DNA of 12,045 bases, taken from NCBI GenBank assembly GCA_964388305.1, contig CAYMAA010000050.1, positions 1 to 12,045 of the forward strand, written 5' to 3'. The notes beneath the pieces were generated by a model. It saw only the letters and a list, made by a program, of their open reading frames with translations. It made no database searches and was not told where the DNA came from. Each line of letters begins with the position of its first letter. Position 1 is the stretch's first letter. The DNA comes from JAJQCI01 sp964388305 (GTDB lineage: Bacteria; Bacillota; Clostridia; Lachnospirales; CAG-274). Positions 1 through 7,248 of the stretch are shown piece after piece. Made by a program: the position numbers and the translations under genes.

Positions 1-934
1 TTTGGAGGTGGATTTTTTCGGCGGCGAGCCTCTTATGAACTTTGAGGTTGTAAAACAGATTGTGGAATATGCCCGCAGTTTGGAAAAAGAGCATAACAAA
101 AATTTCCGTTTTACAATTACAACAAACGGCATATTGCTTAATGATGAAATAAGAGATTACATAAATAAGGAAATGTACAATGTCGTGCTTTCCATAGACG
201 GCAGAAAGGAAGTAAACGACAGACTGAGAGTTACCAAAAACGGCAAAGGCACTTACGATACAATTCTGCCAAAATTCAAAGATATGGCAAACAGCCGAAA
301 TCAGCAGGACTATTACCTGAGAGGTACCTACACCCACTATAACACGGACTTTACAAGGGATATTCTCCATTTGGCGGATTTAGGCTTTAAACAGCTTTCT
401 ATGGAGCCTGTTGTAGCACCTGCCGCGGCAGAATATGCTCTTACCCCCGAGGATTTGCCAACACTTTTAAATCAGTATGATATTTTGGCAAAGGAAATGC
501 TTAACCGCAAGGATTTTACATTTTATCATTATATGATAGATTTAACGGCAGGGCCTTGTATATATAAAAGAATTTCTGGCTGCGGCGTAGGCACTGAATA
601 TATGGCAGTAACCCCCGAGGGAGATTTGTACCCCTGTCATCAGTTTGTGGGAGATGACGAATATAAATTGGGAAATGTTTTTACAGGCATAACAAATACG
701 GAAAAACAGCAGGATTTTAAGGATTGCAACATTTATGCCCATAAGGAGTGCGACAACTGCTTTGCAAGATTTTATTGCAGCGGCGGCTGCGTTGCCAATG
801 CCTACCATACCACAGGCAGCGTAAAAGGTGTTTATGAGTTCGGCTGCGAGCTGCACCGTAAAAGAATAGAATGTGCTGTAATGATGAAGGTGGCTGAAGA
901 TGCGGAAAATGAAAAAAACACTGAAAAAGCTTAA
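1..934 (+). CDS. scfB: Thioether cross-link-forming SCIFF peptide maturase (radical SAM/SPASM), 5'-truncated by the window edge
   Basis: This is the C-terminal ~310 residues of a radical SAM enzyme that installs Cys-derived thioether cross-links in the small Cys-rich SCIFF peptide. The first visible codons read LEVDFFGGEPL; FFGGEP is the SAM-binding GGE motif. The TTG at position 2 is an internal Leu codon, not a start, and the N-terminal CxxxCxxC cluster lies upstream of the window. The C-terminal SPASM region supplies auxiliary Fe-S ligands: Cys at visible residues 186, 194, 212, 242, 250, 253, 259, 263, 282 and 291, including a CxxCxxxxxCxxxC run around FARFYCSGGC. The segment GGCVANAYHTTG and the tail GCELHRKRIEC are what I recognise as typical of the SCIFF maturase subgroup rather than of anaerobic sulfatase-maturating enzymes. 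Family members are about 450 aa, so roughly a third is missing. The precursor gene scfA is normally directly upstream and would be off-window. The 3' end overlaps the next gene by 35 nt. Confidence 0.88.
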   Translation, partial: LEVDFFGGEPLMNFEVVKQIVEYARSLEKEHNKNFRFTITTNGILLNDEIRDYINKEMYNVVLSIDGRKEVNDRLRVTKNGKGTYDTILPKFKDMANSRNQQDYYLRGTYTHYNTDFTRDILHLADLGFKQLSMEPVVAPAAAEYALTPEDLPTLLNQYDILAKEMLNRKDFTFYHYMIDLTAGPCIYKRISGCGVGTEYMAVTPEGDLYPCHQFVGDDEYKLGNVFTGITNTEKQQDFKDCNIYAHKECDNCFARFYCSGGCVANAYHTTGSVKGVYEFGCELHRKRIECAVMMKVAEDAENEKNTEKA

Positions 935-2252
935 AAGATACCCTTTTCATATGCCGGGGCATAAAAGAAATATGCGTCTTATTAAAAATAAAGCATTTAA
1001 ACTGGATTTTACGGAAATAGACGGCTCCGATAACCTCCACAGCCCCGCAGGCATAATTAAAAATACAATGGATTTTGCCGCAAAGCTTTACGGTACAAAA
1101 AAAACATTCCTTTTGGTAAACGGCTCTACCTGCGGCTTACTTTCCGCAATTTCCGCCTGTACAAATTTGGGGGATAAAATTTTAATTGCAAGAAATTGCC
1201 ATAAATCCGTGTATAACTGCGTTTTTTTGAGAAATCTCACTCCTTTGTATGTTTATCCTCCTCAAATTAAATGGGGCATAAACGGAGGAATTTCTCCCGC
1301 AGACGTTGAAAACATTTTAAAAACAAACAAAATTAAAGCCTTTGTAATGGTTTCACCAACCTACGAGGGTGTTGTTTCCGATGTGAAAAAAATAGGAGAA
1401 ATCTGCCATAAATACGGCTGTATGCTTATAGTGGATCAGGCTCACGGCGCTCATTTCGGCTTTAGCGCCGATTTTCCAAAATCCGCAGTAAATCTCGGAG
1501 CGGATATTGTTATAGAAAGCCTGCATAAAACACTGCCTGCCCTTACTCAAACGGCATTGCTCCATATTTGTACAAATGCCGCTTTAAATATAAATATAGA
1601 AAAATATTTAAGCATTTATGAAACCTCAAGTCCCTCTTACATACTTATGGAAAGCATTGATGCCTGCATAAGATTTATGGCAAGCAAAAAGGGACACAGG
1701 GCAGTAAATAAATATGTTAAAAACCTTAAAAACTGCCGTAAAAACCTCCATTGCTATATTCTGAACGATAATATAAGGGGTACAGGCAATGTTTATGACT
1801 ATGATATAAGTAAAATTGTACTGTGCGGCGGAAAACCCCTTTTTGAAGAGCTTAAAAAATATAATATAGAATGTGAAATGTGCAGCAACAGCTATACCAT
1901 TGCCCTCACCTCAATAGGCGACAGCAAAAAGGCATTCGCCTCTCTCCAAACAGCAGTGCGTAAAATTAATAAAAAAAGCAGTGTAAATTCGCCAAATACA
2001 GCCTTTATGCCAAAGTCCGTTTTAACACCCTATAATGCGGTCAAAATGCCCCGCACATCAGTACCCCTAAGCAAAAGCATAAATAAAATATCCGCCTCAA
2101 CCTGCTATATTTATCCCCCCGGCATACCCGTAATCGTTCCCGGAGAAATTATAACACAATCTGCGGCAAATATTATAAATGAATACATAAAAAACGGCTT
2201 TGAAGTAAACGGCCTTAATGAAGATAAAACAATAAATGTAATTATAACCTAA
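900..2252 (+). CDS. Orn/Lys/Arg decarboxylase-family PLP enzyme (fold type I), short Firmicutes form
   Basis: This is a 450-aa PLP-dependent enzyme of the YaaO/SpeA-like group, which decarboxylates a basic amino acid to a polyamine precursor; the substrate cannot be read from sequence. Motifs in order: YPFHMPGHKRN (14-24), typical of the family N-terminus; NGSTCGLLSA (74-83), the phosphate-binding loop; RNCHKS with His101, expected to stack on PLP; IVDQAHGAHF (177-186) with Asp179 for the pyridine nitrogen; and SLHKTLPALTQ (207-217) with Lys210 as the Schiff-base lysine. The C-terminal IYPPGIPVIVPGE motif is intact, so the protein looks complete though slightly shorter than the ~480 aa usual for the family. 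I chose ATG 900 because AAGGTGG at 887-893 sits 6 nt upstream; ATG 909 is an alternative. The start lies inside the SCIFF maturase gene, implying translational coupling. The latter half is AT-rich and less conserved. Confidence 0.85.
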   Translation: MRKMKKTLKKLKRYPFHMPGHKRNMRLIKNKAFKLDFTEIDGSDNLHSPAGIIKNTMDFAAKLYGTKKTFLLVNGSTCGLLSAISACTNLGDKILIARNCHKSVYNCVFLRNLTPLYVYPPQIKWGINGGISPADVENILKTNKIKAFVMVSPTYEGVVSDVKKIGEICHKYGCMLIVDQAHGAHFGFSADFPKSAVNLGADIVIESLHKTLPALTQTALLHICTNAALNINIEKYLSIYETSSPSYILMESIDACIRFMASKKGHRAVNKYVKNLKNCRKNLHCYILNDNIRGTGNVYDYDISKIVLCGGKPLFEELKKYNIECEMCSNSYTIALTSIGDSKKAFASLQTAVRKINKKSSVNSPNTAFMPKSVLTPYNAVKMPRTSVPLSKSINKISASTCYIYPPGIPVIVPGEIITQSAANIINEYIKNGFEVNGLNEDKTINVIIT

Positions 2253-2317
2253 TAAAACACCGATTAAAATATAACTATATTTATAAATGAAACGGAGCTT
2301 TAAAACGCACCCAATTA

Positions 2318-2400
2318 AAAAGGCTCTTCAAGAAGGTTAAATCTCCGCCGCAGTAAAAATTGAATTCAGCGGAGTTCATTTAATTCTTCGAGAGCCTTTT
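2318..2400. terminator. Long imperfect hairpin between convergent genes, probable bidirectional terminator
   Basis: AAAAGGCTCT (2318-2327) is complementary to AGAGCCTTTT (2391-2400). After a short mismatch the stem continues inward with AAGAA/TTCTT, TTAAAT/ATTTAA and TCCGC/GCGGA, making arms of about 36 nt around a short AT-rich apex. A/T tracts flank both sides, so it could stop transcripts from the decarboxylase gene (plus) and from the small membrane protein gene (minus). It is much longer than a standard intrinsic terminator. The rest of the gap (2253-2317) holds nothing I can recognise. Confidence 0.7.
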
Positions 2401-2405
2401 AAAAA

Positions 2406-2675
2406 TTATTCTTCTTCGGAAAGGTTTTCCTCTTCCTCTTCCTCCTCTTCCTCTTCGTCAAAAGGAAAAATTTCCGAGTCATCATCGTAATAATCGCCGT
2501 AATAGTCTTCCCTCACGGCAAAAGCCTTACACTTTAATATTAAATAAACAATAATTAAAGTAAGAATAACTACACCCGTAACAATAAAGAAAAGCAGCTT
2601 CACCTTAGAATCCTTTTGGATTTGATTAACCTTTTTCTTTATTTCTTCAATAGACGCCTTGTACGAGCTATCCAT
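2406..2675 (-). CDS. Small single-pass membrane protein with polyglutamate tail, function unknown
   Basis: This 89-aa protein is not a family I can name. Residues 1-26 are polar and helix-prone with alternating Lys and acidic residues (EEIKKKVNQIQK, possibly a short coiled coil). Residues 27-48 form one clear transmembrane segment (LLFFIVTGVVILTLIIVYLILK). The C-terminal ~35 residues are strongly acidic: a Tyr/Asp patch (DYYGDYYDDDSE) followed by a run of about eleven glutamates and a final LSEEE. There is no cleavable signal peptide, and the charge pattern does not decide the topology. The start ATG (2675) is well supported: AAGGAGG lies 8-9 nt upstream. It is 35 nt downstream of the NUDIX gene on the same strand and probably shares its transcript. 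The Glu run is encoded by GAA/GAG repeats that could vary in length by slippage. Confidence 0.72.
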   Translation of the reverse strand: MDSSYKASIEEIKKKVNQIQKDSKVKLLFFIVTGVVILTLIIVYLILKCKAFAVREDYYGDYYDDDSEIFPFDEEEEEEEEEENLSEEE

Positions 2676-2710
2676 AAATAGGACCTCCTTTTAGGGCATT
2701 ATGCCCAAGT

Positions 2711-3172
2711 TTAATAAATGTTTTTCTTAAAATACCTTACGGACGTTTCCTTATGCTTCATATCCAGATATTCCGCATAAGCTCTCTGCATGATTTGCTT
2801 TTCATCGTGAAACTTTAAAAGATAATAAGCCTCATGCTGTTTATAAAAGCCCGCATCGGCAAAAAATTCTTCCGCCTGCGGCTTGTAGTGGTAAGAGTTA
2901 GCCATCATAAAATACCAGTGAACGGTTTTATTTACTATGTCATCCGAGCCCATAAAGGTATACTGAGTTTTTCCTATATATTTAATAATTCTGGCATCAG
3001 CATCAGTTTCTTCCTTTACTTCTCTTAAAGCGGTTTCTTTAAATGACTCCCCGGGTTCAACAGTACCTTTGGGTAATACCCACCCCATATACCTTCCGTT
3101 TTGATTTTTATACAGCAGCAAAATTTTACCTCTGAATATAACTACACCTCCGCAGCTTACTGCATCAATCAC
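2711..3172 (-). CDS. NUDIX hydrolase
   Basis: This is a Nudix pyrophosphohydrolase of ~153 aa that hydrolyses a nucleoside diphosphate linked to some moiety X; the substrate is not predictable here. The Nudix box runs GTVEPGESFKETALREVKEE (residues 36-55 from the GTG start) followed by TDA, matching Gx5Ex7REUxEE and carrying the metal-binding glutamates. The usual Gly of the last positions (EExGU) is Asp, a tolerated change. The N-terminal strand SCGGVVIFRGKILLLYKNQNG and WVLPKGTVEPGE are typical of small clostridial members. I prefer the GTG start at 3172 because a perfect GGAGG (3181-3185) lies 8 nt upstream and the resulting N-terminus (MIDAVSCGGVV) matches family length. In-frame upstream alternatives are ATG 3187 and TTG 3217 (168 aa), neither with a good ribosome site. 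It is followed at 35 nt by the small membrane protein gene. Confidence 0.85.
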   Translation of the reverse strand: MIDAVSCGGVVIFRGKILLLYKNQNGRYMGWVLPKGTVEPGESFKETALREVKEETDADARIIKYIGKTQYTFMGSDDIVNKTVHWYFMMANSYHYKPQAEEFFADAGFYKQHEAYYLLKFHDEKQIMQRAYAEYLDMKHKETSVRYFKKNIY

Positions 3173-3238
3173 ATTATATTCCTCCATTACTATAAACACA
3201 GCAGCTTGTCTGTTCAAAACAAATGCCTTATTGTTTTA

Positions 3239-3267
3239 ATTATAATGGTTTTCATACTATTTTTCAA
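3239..3267 (-). promoter_or_regulatory. Sigma-A promoter for the NUDIX gene
   Basis: On the minus strand, TTGAAA (3267-3262), a 17-bp spacer and a perfect TATAAT (3244-3239) predict a start near 3232 and a leader of about 60 nt to the GTG. A second promoter-like pair, TTGAAC (3217-3212), 17 bp, TATAGT (3194-3189), lies closer but would start transcription almost on the ribosome site. The promoter lies between the dnaC-like stop and the NUDIX gene, so the NUDIX/membrane-protein pair need not depend on the upstream operon. Confidence 0.65.
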
Positions 3268-3296
3268 TAGGAGTTTTAAATTTTTATAAAATATTT

Positions 3297-4289
3297 TTAT
3301 AAAGGCTTGCCGGCATTATTTTTTGTTTTTTTCATTATCCTAATGTCCGACCCAAAAAACGGAATAATTTTATATTCTCCGATTATTCTGGAAAAAATCC
3401 TTTCGGAATAAACCGCCTTAATATCCGCCAATTTTAAATTTGTGGAAATAACCGTAGGCTTTTGGTTCACAAGCCTGTAATTAAGCAAATTAAAAAATTC
3501 AGCGGAAGTGGCTGAATTTGTCCCTTCCGAGCCTAAATCGTCCATTATTAACACCAAGCAATCGTAAATACCGTTTTTATATGAGCTGTCACCGGCAGTT
3601 CCAAATCGGTTTTTTACAAGATTATCCAATATGGTATATGCGCAATCGCAAATAACGTCCGCATTGCCGCTTATAAGCGCTTTTGTTATCGCATGGCACA
3701 TAAAGCTTTTGCCAAGCCCCGTATTTCCCGTAAAAAGCATATTACCCACAGGCTTTTTTGCGAAATTTTTGCAAGTATTAAAAACACTCTCCATATATTT
3801 CCGGTGAGATGTGCCAAGCTCGGGGTCTGTTTCTTCGGAGTAGTAACTGAGGTCAAATGTTTCAAAGCTCTCTCTGTTATTTTCGCTTTTCATGGCAGAA
3901 TCCGTATAAAGCTTTTTCTTAACGGCTTTTTCAAAGCAAACGCAGGGAGTATTTTCAATAAAACCCGTGTCTTTGCACAAAGAACATTCGTATACGTTTT
4001 CCAAATAATCCTCCGGGTAGCCGCCGGCTTTAAGCAAAGCCGCCCTTTTAGCCAAAAGCGCCTCGGTATTTGCTTTAAGCTCGTTTATAAGCTTAGTCCT
4101 TGCGGACAAATTGTTTTGAGAAAACGCCCTTGCAAGTGAAATATTAAATTCCGTAAGTTTATCGTTTATTTCCTTTATTTCGGGTATTTTGGAGTAAACC
4201 TCCCTCTCCCTAAAAACGGATAAATGTGTTGCTTTTGTTTGTTTTTCGTTATATTCAAGCATTATTTCTCTGTAAATTTCAGGCGTCAT
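3297..4289 (-). CDS. DnaC/DnaI-like AAA+ ATPase, probable replicative helicase loader
   Basis: This 330-aa protein has the layout of clostridial helicase loaders. The N-terminal helical region (1-95) is followed by a probable zinc-binding cluster, CSLC...CVC (Cys102, 105, 116, 118), and then an AAA+ core. Visible motifs are Walker A GNTGLGKS (188-195), Walker B LVLIMDD (245-251), sensor I STN (282-284) and a probable arginine finger in SERIFSRIIG (295-304, Arg301 or Arg297). IstB, the transposon relative, lacks this N-terminal Zn region and normally sits beside a transposase, absent here. ATG 4289 has GGAG about 7 nt upstream and overlaps the end of the DnaD gene by 11 nt, indicating translational coupling. 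The expected role is to load the DnaB-type helicase at the origin together with the DnaD protein. No obvious strong terminator follows; an AT-only inverted repeat lies at the stop codon. Confidence 0.87.
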   Translation of the reverse strand: MTPEIYREIMLEYNEKQTKATHLSVFREREVYSKIPEIKEINDKLTEFNISLARAFSQNNLSARTKLINELKANTEALLAKRAALLKAGGYPEDYLENVYECSLCKDTGFIENTPCVCFEKAVKKKLYTDSAMKSENNRESFETFDLSYYSEETDPELGTSHRKYMESVFNTCKNFAKKPVGNMLFTGNTGLGKSFMCHAITKALISGNADVICDCAYTILDNLVKNRFGTAGDSSYKNGIYDCLVLIMDDLGSEGTNSATSAEFFNLLNYRLVNQKPTVISTNLKLADIKAVYSERIFSRIIGEYKIIPFFGSDIRIMKKTKNNAGKPL

Positions 4290-5226
4290 TATTCTGCTCC
4301 TTTAATAGCTCAAGCGCAAGGCTGTTAAGCTCGCTTTCGTCATACTCTCTTTCTTCAAAATTATTGAATTTGTTTGCACTTACCCTGACAGGCTTAACGG
4401 CTTGCGGCTTTTTAACAGTTTTTGGCTTTGGCTTGTGCCGCTCCGTAAATTCCTTTGCCTGTTCCAATGTGGTAATATTGTTTTTGTGCCAGTCGCATAA
4501 AACCGTGTCCGCATACTTCCAGCTTGCTTTGCCTGTATTTATAACCGCATTTTCACAGGCTTCCGTAACAAGCTCCAAGGGCAGCTTAAACTCCGCCAGC
4601 CACTTTTCCATATATTTACGCTCTTTGGAGTTGGCAAGCCTGCCTGTAATTCCAAAGCATTTTAACACCTTGTTAAAATCCCCGTAATACAGCTTTAGGT
4701 AGTTCTCCGCATCCTCAGATGTTTCAATGCCCTTTTCCGCCCAGTCCGATGCAATTCTTTCTATGTAGCTTATGTTGGTATGGTTTGTTTCCGCACAATG
4801 CCCAAGCAAAATTGTAATAACGTCTATAGGCAGACGGTAATAATCGTAAAGAGAAAGTATTGTGCTTTGCTCCTTTTGCCCCAATGCCTTGCCCAATATG
4901 GCGCTTGCAGTAGAAATAAGACCGGATATTTCACTGTTGGCAGTGCTTAGCTTTGCTATATCCGTAGGAGTGTATGATGGACGCGCAGGCTTGTCAAACA
5001 TTCCCTGACTGTCCCAATAAGTTATAATCTTTTCCGCCGACTCCTTAGTTATGGCAAACCTTTCGGCAAGCTCCCCTGCCGCAGGCAGTCTTCCCCCGAC
5101 AGAACACCGCAGTATGTATATGTATGCCACAATATATGTGCTTTCTATGTTTCCTGCATATTTATCTATAAAAGAATTTGCCACAGGTGTAAAATTAATT
5201 AAATTTCTGTTATCCACATAATACAT
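4279..5226 (-). CDS. DnaD-domain replication initiation/primosome protein
   Basis: This 315-aa protein combines an N-terminal winged-helix-like region (about 1-85) with two copies of the DnaD/DnaB C-terminal domain (about 110-175 and 185-260). Each copy ends in the family's aromatic signature: YIERIASDWAEKGIET (154-169) and WKYADTVLCDWHKNNITT (236-253). A Lys/Pro-rich linker (about 264-281) leads to the conserved C-terminal motif KFNNFEEREYD (286-296), common in clostridial DnaD proteins. The family acts in primosome assembly and DNA remodelling before helicase loading, and adjacency to the DnaC-like gene fits this directly. The ATG at 5226 overlaps the malic enzyme stop as TAATG, so reinitiation by ribosomes finishing the malic enzyme is likely; the only upstream AGGAG is about 13 nt away. 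No substrate or origin can be inferred. Confidence 0.88.
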   Translation of the reverse strand: MYYVDNRNLINFTPVANSFIDKYAGNIESTYIVAYIYILRCSVGGRLPAAGELAERFAITKESAEKIITYWDSQGMFDKPARPSYTPTDIAKLSTANSEISGLISTASAILGKALGQKEQSTILSLYDYYRLPIDVITILLGHCAETNHTNISYIERIASDWAEKGIETSEDAENYLKLYYGDFNKVLKCFGITGRLANSKERKYMEKWLAEFKLPLELVTEACENAVINTGKASWKYADTVLCDWHKNNITTLEQAKEFTERHKPKPKTVKKPQAVKPVRVSANKFNNFEEREYDESELNSLALELLKEQNNDA

Positions 5227-6398
5227 TAAATTCTCGCAACTCCTGACTTAACTGCGGCCTCCGCAACTGCCCTTGCAATATGCTTTGCCACATTTTTGTT
5301 AAACGGCGACGGTATTATAATGCCCTTTGCAAGATCCTCTTCACTTACAAGGGCGGAAATTGCCTTTGCCGCAGCCAACTTCATTTCTTCATTTATGTCA
5401 CTTGCCCTTACGTCTAACGCTCCTCTGAAAATCCCCGGAAAAGCAAGCACATTGTTTATCTGATTCGGATAGTCCGATCTGCCTGTTGCAACTATCCTTG
5501 CCCCTGCCGCCTTTGCCGCATCGGGCATTACCTCGGGCACAGGGTTTGCCATTGCAAAAATTACGGGTTCAGTGTTCATGGAGCGTATCATTTCTTCGGT
5601 TAAAAGTCCGGGAGCGGAAACCCCTATAAAAATATCGGCGTCCTTAACGGAGTCTTTAAGCGTTCCCGTAATTCCTCTCGGGTTTGTAGCCTCTGCCAAT
5701 GCCTGAAGATAAGGGTCATCATAATTGTTGTTTTTGTTTATAACTCCGTTTATGTCGCAAAGGGTTATGTCCTTAAAGCCCGCTTTTAAAAGAAGCCTTG
5801 CTATCGCCGTGCCTGCCGCACCTGCTCCCGACATTGCAACCCTGCACTCTTCGGGATGTTTTCCCGTAATTTTAAGGGCATTTGTTATTCCCGAAAGAAC
5901 AACAACCGCCGTTCCGTGCTGGTCATCATGAAAAACGGGTATGTCCGTAGCCTTTTTAAGCTTTTCTTCAATTTCAAAACAGCGCGGAGCGCATATATCC
6001 TCTAAATTTATACCTCCAAAGCTGCCGCTGAACATGGAAACAGCCTTAACTATTTCATCGGGAGAAAGCGCCGCCGTACAAAGGGGTATGGCGTCCACAT
6101 TGGCAAACTCCTTAAAAAGAACACATTTCCCCTCCATAACAGGCATACCTGCAACAGGGCCTATATTGCCTAAACCCAAAACCGCCGTCCCGTCCGTAAT
6201 AACCGCTATTGTGTTATGGCGCCTTGTCAGCTTGTAGGAAAGGCTCGGGTCTTTTTGTATAGCCAAACAAGGCTCGGCAACACCGGGGGTATAAGCCACA
6301 GAAAGATCGTCAACGGTTTTTAATGGGCATCGTGTGGATATTTCAATTTTTCCTGCCCATTCCGCGTGCTTTTCCATTGCGATTTTTTTATAGTCCAT
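5226..6398 (-). CDS. NAD-dependent malic enzyme (malate to pyruvate, oxaloacetate-decarboxylating)
   Basis: This 390-aa enzyme is the short bacterial malic enzyme, without the C-terminal phosphotransacetylase domain of the long MaeB form. It oxidatively decarboxylates L-malate to pyruvate and CO2 in the cytosol. Expected catalytic residues are present: Tyr36 in AYTPGV, Lys91 in MEGKCVLFKEFANVDA, metal ligands around NLEDI (131-135) and HDDQHGTA (157-164), and substrate-binding Asn in MANPVPEV (283-290) and PNQINN. The Rossmann loop is GAGAAG (191-196), and Asp215 at the end of the second strand suggests NAD rather than NADP (inference). Start ATG 6398 has AAAGGAG 10 nt upstream. The gene heads an apparent operon with dnaD and the dnaC-like gene, overlapping dnaD by 1 nt, and is read from a perfect consensus promoter with a leader of about 150 nt. 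Confidence 0.93.
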   Translation of the reverse strand: MDYKKIAMEKHAEWAGKIEISTRCPLKTVDDLSVAYTPGVAEPCLAIQKDPSLSYKLTRRHNTIAVITDGTAVLGLGNIGPVAGMPVMEGKCVLFKEFANVDAIPLCTAALSPDEIVKAVSMFSGSFGGINLEDICAPRCFEIEEKLKKATDIPVFHDDQHGTAVVVLSGITNALKITGKHPEECRVAMSGAGAAGTAIARLLLKAGFKDITLCDINGVINKNNNYDDPYLQALAEATNPRGITGTLKDSVKDADIFIGVSAPGLLTEEMIRSMNTEPVIFAMANPVPEVMPDAAKAAGARIVATGRSDYPNQINNVLAFPGIFRGALDVRASDINEEMKLAAAKAISALVSEEDLAKGIIIPSPFNKNVAKHIARAVAEAAVKSGVARI

Positions 6399-6555
6399 TA
6401 TGTTTTAACTCCTTTCAAAAATGCCAATCCCTGCGTTTTTATTTCTGCCGTGCAACAATTACACCGAGAAAACACCGAATAACTCAAAAGAAAAAATAAA
6501 TTCAGACGAAAACCGATATAATATTTAAGCATATAATCAGTGTTGTCCTTCACAC

Positions 6556-6584
6556 ATTATAACAGAAAATGTATTGCGTGTCAA
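6556..6584 (-). promoter_or_regulatory. Perfect consensus sigma-A promoter for the malic enzyme-dnaD-dnaC operon
   Basis: On the minus strand TTGACA (6584-6579), a 17-bp spacer and TATAAT (6561-6556) match the vegetative consensus at all twelve positions. Start is expected near 6549, giving a leader of about 150 nt. The leader has no riboswitch I recognise. It carries a direct repeat of TCGGTGT with an 11-bp period (plus-strand ACACCGA at 6461-6467 and 6472-6478). Confidence 0.82.
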
Positions 6585-6675
6585 AAAAACAAACTTATAT
6601 GTATTTACAAAAAATGAAAACAGGTATTTTAGCTTCGGCAGTGTTTCAAAGGCGCATTTATTTTTTCTTTAGCTG

Positions 6676-6704
6676 TTGAAATTTACAAACGGGTGTGGTA
6701 CACT
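6676..6704 (+). promoter_or_regulatory. Extended -10 sigma-A promoter for rimM-trmD
   Basis: TTGAAA (6676-6681), a 17-bp spacer and TACACT (6699-6704), preceded by TG at 6696-6697 (extended -10). Start is expected near 6711, about 34 nt before the rimM ATG. It faces away from the malic enzyme promoter; the ~90 bp between the two -35 boxes has no recognisable operator. Confidence 0.72.
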
Positions 6705-6744
6705 TTATGAGTAATACAGCAAATTTTTGAACAGGAGAATATAT

Positions 6745-7248
6745 ATGGATTATTTTACGGTTGGAAAAATTGTAAACACTCACGGAATAAAGGGCGAGGT
6801 TAAGGTTTATCCCACAGTGGACGACCTTGGTGAGTTTGAAGGCTTTGACAGAGTGTTTTTGGATATACGGGGCAAACTCACGGAATACCCTGTTGAGGGT
6901 GTGAGAGTACACAAGGGAATGGTGCTTTTAAAGTTAGAGGGCGTGGACAGTATGACCGCAGGAGAGGCGCTTAAAAACACGGACGTTAAAATTACAAGGG
7001 ATATGGCTGCGCCCTGCGGCGAGGACGAGTATTATATTAAAGACCTTTACGGAATGGCTGTCTTTGACGAACACGGCAAAGAGATAGGCGAAATAAAGGA
7101 CATTTTGTTTACGGGAGCAAACGATGTGTATGTAATTAAAACAAATGGCAGGGATATTTTGCTGCCTGCCATTAAGCAATGCGTTTTAAGCGTTAATGCA
7201 GCCGAAAACAAAATGGTTATTCATTTGTTGGAGGGGTTGGTGGAATGA
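6745..7248 (+). CDS. rimM: Ribosome maturation factor RimM
   Basis: RimM is a 167-aa 16S rRNA processing factor that binds the 30S head with S19 during late assembly. The N-terminal RimM domain (about 1-85) begins MDYFTVGKIVNTHGIKGEVKV, the usual family opening. The C-terminal PRC-barrel (about 94-165) contains YYIKDLYGM, GEIKDILFTGANDVYVI and LLPAIKQCVLSV. I chose ATG 6745 because AGGAG at 6733-6737 lies 7 nt upstream and the protein starts where family members do; the in-frame TTG at 6727 is upstream of this ribosome site. The stop overlaps the trmD start (ATGA), the normal coupling of these genes. The usual upstream partners rpsP and the KH-domain gene are absent: the gene upstream is the divergent malic enzyme, and rimM has its own promoter. 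Confidence 0.94.
   Translation: MDYFTVGKIVNTHGIKGEVKVYPTVDDLGEFEGFDRVFLDIRGKLTEYPVEGVRVHKGMVLLKLEGVDSMTAGEALKNTDVKITRDMAAPCGEDEYYIKDLYGMAVFDEHGKEIGEIKDILFTGANDVYVIKTNGRDILLPAIKQCVLSVNAAENKMVIHLLEGLVE

Noticed and set aside
3285..3310. TTTATAAAAATATTTTATAAA inverted repeat at the dnaC-like stop as a terminator
   Set aside because: It is purely AT and contains coding sequence; the stability is too low to call.
3297..4289. IstB-type transposon ATPase interpretation of the AAA+ gene
   Set aside because: There is no transposase or terminal repeats nearby, the N-terminal zinc cluster and DnaD partner fit a helicase loader better.
3693..4687. Open frames on the plus strand at 3693-4139 and 4226-4687
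   Set aside because: They lie antisense to the dnaC-like and dnaD genes, have no ribosome sites and show no recognisable domain.
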